From Gemmatimonadales bacterium UBA7889 (lineage in GTDB: Bacteria > Gemmatimonadota > Gemmatimonadetes > Longimicrobiales > Gaopeijiaceae): a stretch of DNA of 5,206 nt. Positions 1 through 5,206 of the stretch are shown here, piece by piece. Position 1 is the stretch's first letter. Every line of letters begins with the position of its first letter. The notes below the pieces were generated by a model. That model saw only the letters and a program-made list of their open reading frames with translations, was not told the origin of the DNA and did no database searches. The stretch lies in assembly GCA_002501085.1 (NCBI GenBank), contig DLRL01000054.1:1-5206 (forward strand). Reading direction: 5' to 3'. The translations under genes were made by a program, and so were the position numbers.

Positions 1-1655
1 GTTCCAGTTAGAGAGTTGTATGTGAACTGCACCCTTGCCCTAGGGCGTACAGTGGATCTTGGAGCACTGGCAGTTGTTGTCCGCACAGTAAAGGTTATGG
101 GTTTTGGGCCCCTACCACTCAATAGAGGTGGGGTGCTTAACGGTGTGCGCCTGTGGTTTGTTGCTTGTTCATATGCGTACCCCAGAGCAATCAAGCGGGC
201 GTCATCGAGACTACGCCCCAATAACTCAAGTCCGATAGGCAGTCCTCCTGTCCATCCCGCTGGAATACTCAGTGCTGGAAGTCCTGTGTTCGCACTCAGT
301 GAGCAGTTAGAACCCCTCTGGGGTTGGCCAATAATTGAAGGTGGCTCTCGCATAGTTGGATAGATTAGTGCATCGACTTGATTTTCTTCCATCATTGATA
401 CGACAGCGTTTCTGAGTGGCTCTCTTTTGGCCAGGGCTATCGTATAAGCATCCGTATCTCTGCTTTCCGGAGCATTTCTCCTGCGCATCCCAGGAGTAAG
501 AGCCTCATGGATCAATCCCAATTCGAGCATTTCCTCAAGTGAACTCACTGGGGCATCGGGCACGGCTGCCAAATAATCTATGAGGTCCCACTTGAACTCG
601 TGACCGATCACCCCTGAACCGGAGATAAGATCTTGAAGATTTGGGATCTCAACCGTGATCGTATCAGCACCTAATTCAACCATTTTCGCGATTGCTCGAC
701 GGACGACATTCGCCGCTGGTGCTTCTACACCCCCTTCACCAAAGTATGACTCAAGGATCCCGATGCGTGCGCCGGAAAGAGCGCTCGGGTTTAGAGCGTT
801 GATAAAACTTGGGAGCTCTTTTCCTTCCAGTATTGTTGTAGCAGGATCAGCAGGATCAGCACCGATAGTTGCGTCGAGTGCAATCGCTAAGTCCTCTATG
901 CTTCGAGCCAGTGGCCCCCCCACATCCTGGCTATGAGCTAGAGGAATGATCCCGTCAATGCTCGAAAGCCCCTTCGTGGGTCGTAGGCCAACGAGGTTGT
1001 TCTGTGATGAAGGAATACGAATCGAGCCGCATGTATCACTACCCCAACCGACTGCGGCAAAACTTGCAGCAATGGCAGTTCCAGTACCACCACTTGAGCC
1101 GCCTGGATTCCTTCGTAGGTCGTACGGGTTGAGGGTCTGCCCCCCAAGGGACCCGATGGTTGTGATGCCGCTTGCCAACTCATGCATGTTCGACTTTCCA
1201 AGAATAACTACTCCAGCCTCCCGGAGTTTCTGCACTTGCCGGGCATCGTCAGGAGGAATGTTCGCGGCAAGGGCGAGTGTCCCAGCGCTCGTGGGTAATT
1301 CGAATGTATCGTAGTTGTCCTTGAGAATGATCGGGATACCGTGTAGGGCTCCTCTCGGACCAGTTCGCGCACGCTCACGGTCAAGCATTTGAGCTTCCGC
1401 AAGCGCATCCCAGTTTACCCAAATCATCGCGTTCAGGACTGGGCCATCCTTGTCGTAAGCCCGAATCCGGGAGAGATACATTCTAGTAATATCTGCGGAC
1501 GTCACAGCCCCAGCTTCCATCGCTTCCTGAAGTTCAGTGATCGATGCTTCAGCGACCTCTATCTGGGCATTAGCTGGCACTGGCAGTGAACAAAGCAAGG
1601 CAACAACGGTGAGCAAAAGCTTCAAGATGCGCGGACCTTTCACGTACACTGCCAT
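1..1655 (-). CDS. Secreted amidase-signature family amidase (3' end beyond window)
   Basis: Serine hydrolase of the amidase signature family, which cleaves carboxamide C-N bonds; the substrate cannot be told from sequence. The frame is open from ATG 1655 to base 1 (551 codons), with no stop in the window. An in-frame TAG lies two codons upstream of the ATG, which supports this start. Residues 1-30 look like a signal peptide: basic residues K6, R9 and K12, a hydrophobic LLLTVVALL stretch, then cleavage after ANA30. The catalytic triad is visible: Lys112 in GIPIILKDN, cis-Ser187 in GGSSGGT and nucleophile Ser211 in SDTCGSIRIP. The 24-residue Ser-Ser spacing equals that of FAAH. The core ends near residue 500 after TGLPALSIPAG and GLPIGLELLG. 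At least 47 further residues follow, rich in Thr, Pro and Arg. Overall the core resembles secreted peptide-amidase-like enzymes, but GatA-like activity is unlikely given the export signal. No clear Shine-Dalgarno is seen; it starts 27 bases after the upstream gene, so co-transcription or coupled translation is plausible. Confidence 0.93.
   Translation of the reverse strand, partial: MAVYVKGPRILKLLLTVVALLCSLPVPANAQIEVAEASITELQEAMEAGAVTSADITRMYLSRIRAYDKDGPVLNAMIWVNWDALAEAQMLDRERARTGPRGALHGIPIILKDNYDTFELPTSAGTLALAANIPPDDARQVQKLREAGVVILGKSNMHELASGITTIGSLGGQTLNPYDLRRNPGGSSGGTGTAIAASFAAVGWGSDTCGSIRIPSSQNNLVGLRPTKGLSSIDGIIPLAHSQDVGGPLARSIEDLAIALDATIGADPADPATTILEGKELPSFINALNPSALSGARIGILESYFGEGGVEAPAANVVRRAIAKMVELGADTITVEIPNLQDLISGSGVIGHEFKWDLIDYLAAVPDAPVSSLEEMLELGLIHEALTPGMRRRNAPESRDTDAYTIALAKREPLRNAVVSMMEENQVDALIYPTMREPPSIIGQPQRGSNCSLSANTGLPALSIPAGWTGGLPIGLELLGRSLDDARLIALGYAYEQATNHRRTPLSTPPLLSGRGPKPITFTVRTTTASAPRSTVRPRARVQFTYNSLTG
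841..858. repeat. Two tandem copies of a 9-bp unit in the amidase gene
   Basis: The unit GCAGGATCA occurs twice in direct succession. It encodes Ala-Asp-Pro-Ala-Asp-Pro (residues 266-271) in a surface-loop-like stretch and keeps the frame. This is a small in-frame duplication of little consequence. Confidence 0.7.
1566..1655 (-). other. Signal peptide of the amidase
   Basis: Residues 1-30 carry a basic n-region (K6, R9, K12), a hydrophobic core at residues 13-24, and an A-N-A cleavage site before Gln31. Cys22 is not in a lipobox, because the residue before it is Leu rather than Gly or Ala, so a soluble secreted or periplasmic enzyme is more likely than a lipoprotein. Confidence 0.8.
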
Positions 1656-1682
1656 AGTCTAATCAGCCACATGCTCTTTATC

Positions 1683-3830
1683 TCAACCCGAAGGGAGTTT
1701 GAAGACATAAAGCGCATTACCTGTCCGTGGGTGTCTAATCTCTGGTGACACCCTCCGCGGGACATCTCGCGGACTGCCTCCTCCTAAGCCTGTCGACACC
1801 GCTACATACTGCTCACCGTTTACGCTGTATGTGACTGGGAATCCTTGAACGGAGGTGCCCAGTCTGGTTTGCCACAAAGTGCTACCGGTTCTCACGTCAT
1901 ATGCCCGGAAGTAACGATCGAGGTCTCCAGCGAACACGATCCCGCCCGCGGTCGGGAGTGCGGCAGTCAGGAAAGACGCACGCTGTTCGACGCTCCAAAG
2001 TTCCTCTAGGGTGTCGATGTCGTAAGCAGCAAGCTTACCAAGATTCCCATTTGTACCGGGCATCTCTTCCCAGCTACGTGCTGCGCCTGTTCCGCCGGAG
2101 CCAACTTCGAGAGCAATCTCTCGCCCGGAGATGTTCAGGCAGGTCTGACTTAGTGGGATAATGACTGAATTGGTTTCCGGACTGTACCCCATCGCTGGCC
2201 AATTATGTCCCCCAGCTGTGCTTGGACATACCGAAACGAACTCTCCTATTTTTGCCTCCTGAATATCTTGTCGGTAGGTGACCGCTCCCGTATTGGGGTC
2301 GATGAAATCAAATGCATTCTGGTATACGGTCTCTTTATACCCAAAAAACTCGCCGGACATACGGTCCAGCTTCCATAGGATACCGTGCTTTCCGATTGTG
2401 AAGAGAAGCTTCTCACCATTCCGATCAATCAATACCTGTTCAAATGTCTCATCGAGATCGAGAGCTTCTCCTGGCACGTGCTGCCTATACCATACAATCC
2501 GGCCATCTTCTGGGTCGATCGCGAGTGTAGAGTTCGTGTAAAGGGCAGCGTCCGCTGTAGTCATACCTCGGCTAGCTGGCACCCAAGGCTTTGCCTGCGC
2601 TGTTCCCCAGTAGATGAGATCCAAATCCGGGTCGTAGCTCCCCGTAATCCAGGCATCTCCACCACCACGTAGTTCGAATGGGATGTTCCCCCAGGTGTCG
2701 TCACCGAATTCACCCGGTCGGGCGATTGTGAAGGTCCTCCAGAGTTCCTCGCCAGTTGCCGCGTCGTGCGCCGTAATAAAGCACGATTCTTCGAAGAATC
2801 GCCCGCAACCATTAATGCCGTTGATCACTTTTCCACGAGCTACGATCGGTCCCGCGACATTTGTGTAGCCTTGCTGGTAGTCAGCTATCTGGGTCTCCCA
2901 AACCACCTCGCCTGTTCTTGCGTCTAGGGCGACTAGCCAAGCGTCCTTGGTAGGGACGAAAATCTTATCCTCGTAGATTGCAATCGAGCGGAGTTGGGAG
3001 AAGAATGCACGATACCCTTCTGGGAAAGTTCTTTGGTATTCCCATAGTAGCTCACCAGTCGCTGCGTCGAGCGCCTGTATGGTGTTCATGGGGTGTGTGA
3101 GATACATAACCCCCCCACGGACGAGCGGCGTGGGTTGGTTGGCCCCCTCTTCCATTGCCCAAACCCAGGCCAGTCTCAGGTCAGTTACATTTTCACGGTT
3201 GATCTGATCAAGCGGGCTATATCCTTGGCTATCCAGGGTCCTCCGATACATCAGCCAATCCCCAGGGTCGGGGCTCACCAACTCCTCATCAGTTACTGGA
3301 CGGAAGTCTGTAACCTCATGGAATGTAGATGTACCACCACCGGAGGCACTGCCACGTCCACCGAATGCTGCCCCGGTCGGGGTCGCTGGGCCAGTACTTC
3401 GGGTCGGGGTGGTAGTAGGTGTCTCTTGTGGTCCCGTAGAGCCTTCCAGTGTGCCAGTTGCATCAGCTACGAGTTCCGCAGAGCCAGACGGGAATCCGTT
3501 TCTCTCCAGAAGATAAGCGACGATATTTGCGTATACGGCTTGAGCGAGTGAGCCTTCCTCGCCTGGTGGCATCGATATCACCATTTCCATGAGTTCTTCG
3601 ATCGGTCTTCCCCCCCAGTAGCCAAGGAAGTTTTGTCCGGCGAGTTCGGGGGCCTCAAACGAACCTACAAGTGTTTGCAGGTGGCATTCAGCGCAGTGCT
3701 GTTCGTATGCGACGCTACCTGCTGTTGCTTGCTCTGCGGTGTACGTCACCTGTGCAGTTCCTTCCAGAACGAGCGCAGCAGTAAGCGAAATAGTTGCTAT
3801 TGTCGAGTACGCTATGTACCGAGCCTTCAT
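1683..3830 (-). CDS. Periplasmic cytochrome c-PQQ dehydrogenase (quinohaemoprotein)
   Basis: Complete 715-residue exported quinoprotein dehydrogenase, likely oxidising an alcohol or related substrate in the periplasm and passing electrons from PQQ to its own c haem. Residues 1-26 form a signal peptide (cleavage after GTA26). Residues about 35-112 are a small class I cytochrome c: haem site CAECH at 46-50, probable axial Met87 in ISMPPGE. Residues about 122-170 are a Thr/Pro/Gly/Ser-rich linker. From about 186 the PQQ beta-propeller begins with the family opening DWLMYRRTLDSQGYSPL. Repeated blade motifs follow, such as ALDAATGELLWEY (253-265), ALDARTGEVVWET (301-313), AHDAATGEELWRT (354-366) and AYDVRTGSTLW (643-653). 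Further family marks are GSYDPDLDLIYWG (397-409), CPSTAGGHNWP (535-545) and the C-terminal VQGFPVTYSVNGEQYVAVSTG (661-681). Most quinohaemoprotein alcohol dehydrogenases carry the haem domain at the C-terminus; here it is N-terminal. The metal/active-site motifs differ from textbook enzymes (see findings), so the substrate is unknown. A strong ribosome binding site precedes the start. The amidase follows 27 bases downstream. Confidence 0.95.
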   Translation of the reverse strand: MKARYIAYSTIATISLTAALVLEGTAQVTYTAEQATAGSVAYEQHCAECHLQTLVGSFEAPELAGQNFLGYWGGRPIEELMEMVISMPPGEEGSLAQAVYANIVAYLLERNGFPSGSAELVADATGTLEGSTGPQETPTTTPTRSTGPATPTGAAFGGRGSASGGGTSTFHEVTDFRPVTDEELVSPDPGDWLMYRRTLDSQGYSPLDQINRENVTDLRLAWVWAMEEGANQPTPLVRGGVMYLTHPMNTIQALDAATGELLWEYQRTFPEGYRAFFSQLRSIAIYEDKIFVPTKDAWLVALDARTGEVVWETQIADYQQGYTNVAGPIVARGKVINGINGCGRFFEESCFITAHDAATGEELWRTFTIARPGEFGDDTWGNIPFELRGGGDAWITGSYDPDLDLIYWGTAQAKPWVPASRGMTTADAALYTNSTLAIDPEDGRIVWYRQHVPGEALDLDETFEQVLIDRNGEKLLFTIGKHGILWKLDRMSGEFFGYKETVYQNAFDFIDPNTGAVTYRQDIQEAKIGEFVSVCPSTAGGHNWPAMGYSPETNSVIIPLSQTCLNISGREIALEVGSGGTGAARSWEEMPGTNGNLGKLAAYDIDTLEELWSVEQRASFLTAALPTAGGIVFAGDLDRYFRAYDVRTGSTLWQTRLGTSVQGFPVTYSVNGEQYVAVSTGLGGGSPRDVPRRVSPEIRHPRTGNALYVFKLPSG
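2784..2801. repeat. Perfect 18-bp palindrome inside the PQQ dehydrogenase gene
   Basis: CGATTCTTCGAAGAATCG equals its own reverse complement, centred on TTCGAA. On the coding strand it encodes Arg-Phe-Phe-Glu-Glu-Ser (residues 344-349), between Cys342 and Cys350. It may form a short mRNA hairpin or simply reflect codon choice. Confidence 0.85.
3681..3695 (-). other. Haem c attachment motif CAECH
   Basis: These codons read Cys-Ala-Glu-Cys-His (residues 46-50 of the PQQ dehydrogenase). This is a canonical CxxCH site for covalent haem c attachment in the periplasm. The likely sixth ligand is Met87, which is followed by Pro-Pro-Gly as in many small cytochromes c. The haem makes the protein a self-contained quinohaemoprotein. 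Confidence 0.93.
3753..3830 (-). other. Signal peptide of the PQQ dehydrogenase
   Basis: Residues 1-26 have basic residues K2 and R4, a moderately hydrophobic centre (residues 11-22, IATISLTAALVL), and a G-T-A site before Gln27. No twin-arginine motif is present, so Sec export is expected. This agrees with haem c maturation outside the cytoplasm. The cleavage position is a reading by eye. Confidence 0.75.
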
Positions 3831-3901
3831 ACTTTATAGCCTCCCTTCATATCATTACAGGCGCTGAATAGGGGGCACAGGCGACTGGTACGCGAGTCCC
3901 C
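3831..3901. other. 71-base intergenic gap, permease to PQQ dehydrogenase
   Basis: The gap holds the ribosome binding site of the downstream gene. I see no convincing hairpin followed by a T run, so no intrinsic terminator between the two genes, and no clear -35/-10 pair. It is long enough for a separate promoter, so whether the permease shares a transcript with the two enzymes is open. Confidence 0.5.
3841..3848 (-). promoter_or_regulatory. Shine-Dalgarno of the PQQ dehydrogenase
   Basis: On the coding strand the sequence AAGGGAGG lies 10 bases before the ATG at 3830. It closely complements the 16S rRNA 3' end and supports this start codon. By contrast, no comparable site precedes the amidase start. 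Confidence 0.8.
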
Positions 3902-5206
3902 CTAGTTTCTGGTGTGGATACCGTATAGTTCACGGAGTTGGTCGATTCCTTCTGCTCTTCCGATAAGAGTGAGCCGATCCCCTTCGATTAGCTCTGTATC
4001 GCCACGGGGTATGATCAGCTCTCCGGAGCGTCTGATCATAGCGACCAGAGTGCCTTCTGGGTGAGGAAATTCCCGGATTAGCTTGCCAATCAATTCTTCC
4101 CCAGCCAGCCCGTGCTCTAGCCGCATCGTGAACATCACCTCTTCATGGAAGAGTGCTTCCTTAAGATCTTGCCCCGTTCGAGCTTCCAGCCACTCAGGTA
4201 TAAAACCGTCATCTTCCGCGCGTTTCGTGATTCGGGTGAGGAGTCGAACGTGCTGTCCAGGATTGTCTTCAGGAGTAACGATGAAGAGGATCGCTCGGAC
4301 CAAATCATCTGGGCTACGGCCTAGCTGAGTATCGGATGTGGTGTAAATCCGAAGGCCCTGTTGTGCTCTCGCAAGCAGCATATGGGGTCTTTCCAAGCCG
4401 TTCATTCGTACATGTGTAATGGCTACCTCATGAGCGGAGGAAGTTATTTCTATGCTAGACTCCTCTAGGAACCCTGGGATTAGTTGGCTTGCCGAAACAG
4501 GAAGCTCATTTGCGAGCTTTTGCGATGCCCGAGTAACTAATTCTTGAAAGGTGGTTTGGTGCAGGATATCGATCACGTACGCTTCAGTAACCACTTGATC
4601 GAAGGGGTCAGAATCCCGAGTCTCTTGCTCTTTGATGATTTCGCGCAATTCCATATCCAGGCCCTCGTAACGTCTTTTTCCAAGACGCTCGAATACATGG
4701 AAGATCGCTCCCTCTCGGTCCACCCGGTGCCGAGCATAGTAGGTGTACCACATAGCCCCGAATAAGATGAGACCGAATGTGAATAAGGTCGGAAGAAGCC
4801 CCATGGTGACGATGAGCCAGAACGGAGCCAGAATCCCAAAGATCTGAACAGTGGGGTATAGTGGCGAAGTAAAGACGGGGTCGTATGCCTCGATCCCGCT
4901 CTCCCTCATGACGATGACTGCCAAGCAGGCCAGAGCGAACAAGGTCAGCTGAAAAGCACTCGCGAGCTTCGCGATATTGGTGGGGTCAAAGACCGTCACG
5001 GCTAAAATGATCATCCCAACGGTGAAGATGATTCCAATGACCGGTGTCCCTCGACTTCCAATCCGGCTGAAGAGATCAGGAAGAATATTGTCTCTGCCCA
5101 TCGCTAGCGGATAACGGGAAGCGCTGAGGATTCCAGCGTTGGCAACCGACGAAAAGGCAAGAAGCGCTGCAATAGTCATCGTGATGCCCCCCCCCCGACC
5201 CGCGAG
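3902..5206 (-). CDS. APC-type permease with EIIA-like and RCK_C regulatory tail (5' end beyond window)
   Basis: C-terminal 434 residues of an inner-membrane transporter of the amino acid/polyamine/organocation superfamily; the frame is open to the right edge, so the true start lies outside. Numbering here is from the internal Met codon at 5179. Residues 1-35 hold the APC signature AALLAFSSVANAGILSASR and AMGRDNILPDLF. Hydrophobic helices follow at about 48-64, 72-91 and 112-148 (two helices); a complete APC protein has about 12. A charged linker (149-190) leads to a domain at about 194-340 that resembles PTS EIIA type 2 (VTEAYVIDIL, FQELVTRASQKLA, EVAITHVRM, HVRLLTRITKRAEDDGF). His256 sits where the phosphorylated His of EIIA would be. 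Residues about 345-422 match TrkA-C/RCK_C (EGTLVAMIRRSGELIIP, GDTELIEGDRLTLIG), a small ligand-binding domain that gates transporters. The substrate cannot be deduced. A run of ten G bases lies near the window edge. Confidence 0.9.
   Translation of the reverse strand, partial: LAGRGGGITMTIAALLAFSSVANAGILSASRYPLAMGRDNILPDLFSRIGSRGTPVIGIIFTVGMIILAVTVFDPTNIAKLASAFQLTLFALACLAVIVMRESGIEAYDPVFTSPLYPTVQIFGILAPFWLIVTMGLLPTLFTFGLILFGAMWYTYYARHRVDREGAIFHVFERLGKRRYEGLDMELREIIKEQETRDSDPFDQVVTEAYVIDILHQTTFQELVTRASQKLANELPVSASQLIPGFLEESSIEITSSAHEVAITHVRMNGLERPHMLLARAQQGLRIYTTSDTQLGRSPDDLVRAILFIVTPEDNPGQHVRLLTRITKRAEDDGFIPEWLEARTGQDLKEALFHEEVMFTMRLEHGLAGEELIGKLIREFPHPEGTLVAMIRRSGELIIPRGDTELIEGDRLTLIGRAEGIDQLRELYGIHTRN
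3914..4147 (-). other. TrkA-C / RCK_C domain at the permease C-terminus
   Basis: Residues about 345-422 (from Met 5179) show the RCK_C pattern: a strand with VMFTMRLEHGLAGEELIGKL, the central VAMIRRSGELIIPRGDTEL, then EGDRLTLIGRAEGIDQLREL. In K+ transporters and several antiporters this domain binds a small ligand, such as a cyclic dinucleotide or nucleotide, and sets transport activity. The ligand here is unknown. Confidence 0.85.
4160..4600 (-). other. PTS EIIA type 2-like domain in the permease tail
   Basis: About 147 residues whose pattern matches PtsN/FruA-type EIIA domains: a helical start (FQELVTRASQKLANELPVSA), a loop ending in a histidine (VAITHVRM, His256 at 4412-4414), then LLARAQQGLRIY and a late helical block (PEDNPGQHVRLLTRITKRAE). 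In EIIA proteins the motif is usually A-I-P-H; here Pro is Thr but His is kept. Phosphorylation is possible but not shown. The assignment is from pattern memory, not a profile search. Confidence 0.7.
5187..5196 (-). repeat. Homopolymer tract of ten G (coding strand) in the permease
   Basis: Ten consecutive C on the plus strand, read as part of Arg-Gly-Gly-Gly on the coding strand, just before the conserved helix starting ITMTIAALLAF. The frame is open across the tract in the window. Such runs slip in replication and are also prone to sequencing error. Confidence 0.9.

Noticed and set aside
16..363. 115-codon open frame on the plus strand at the left edge
   Set aside because: It is antisense to the amidase C-terminal region, whose minus-strand frame gives clear family motifs (TGLPALSIPAG, GLPIGLELLG).
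938..1408. Two minus-strand open frames that could suggest a broken amidase
   Set aside because: They are in a different frame from the amidase, which I read continuously from 1655 to base 3 without a stop or frameshift.
3377..3466. Low-complexity Thr/Pro-rich coding stretch as a possible tandem DNA repeat
   Set aside because: The composition is biased but no unit repeats exactly; it is an interdomain linker.
3093..3551. 152-codon open frame on the plus strand
   Set aside because: It lies wholly antisense to the PQQ dehydrogenase linker and propeller start, is rich in Cys/Arg/Ser without domain motifs, and has no ribosome binding site of note; it is a shadow.
3859..3901. Possible terminator hairpin after the permease stop
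   Set aside because: Only a short stem such as GACT/AGTC is found, with no following T run on the coding strand.
3902..5179. Taking ATG 5179 as the true start of a soluble or shorter permease
   Set aside because: The frame remains open upstream to the edge, and this Met falls inside the conserved APC helix motif, so the gene is truncated by the window rather than starting here.

Overview
This 5.2 kb window carries three consecutive genes on the minus strand. In transcription order they are an amino-acid/polyamine/organocation (APC) type permease with a large cytoplasmic regulatory tail (right edge, 5' end missing), a periplasmic cytochrome c-PQQ dehydrogenase (complete, 715 aa), and a secreted amidase-signature hydrolase (left edge, 3' end missing). 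There are no RNA genes, mobile elements or CRISPR arrays, and every gap between genes is shorter than 75 bases. Long open frames on the plus strand are antisense shadows of these genes.

Layout: 3902-5206 encodes the last part of the permease membrane domain (about four to five helices) followed by a domain resembling PTS EIIA type 2 and then a TrkA-C/RCK_C domain. A 71-base gap with a clear Shine-Dalgarno precedes the PQQ enzyme (1683-3830), which has a signal peptide, an N-terminal CxxCH cytochrome c, a Thr/Pro/Gly-rich linker and a quinoprotein beta-propeller. Only 27 bases later the amidase starts (1655), with a signal peptide and the Lys-cisSer-Ser triad. Its frame stays open to base 1, so it is a partial gene.

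Organism: signal peptides on two enzymes, a periplasmic-type c haem and PQQ chemistry point to a Gram-negative, aerobically respiring heterotroph with middling GC. Secreted amidases and cytochrome-fused PQQ dehydrogenases of this style are familiar from uncultured marine or soil lineages (Gemmatimonadota, Acidobacteriota, some Proteobacteria), but the sequence alone does not fix the phylum.

How they may work together (inference): the amidase and PQQ enzyme are tightly spaced and both exported, so they may act on the same extracytoplasmic substrates. One would hydrolyse an amide while the other oxidises an alcohol or similar group and passes electrons to the respiratory chain through its own haem. 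The permease may import amino-acid-like products under control of its EIIA-like and RCK_C domains. The points most worth a second look are the permease domain architecture, the altered metal/PQQ-site motifs of the dehydrogenase, a ten-base G tract in the permease, and a perfect 18-bp palindrome in the dehydrogenase gene.
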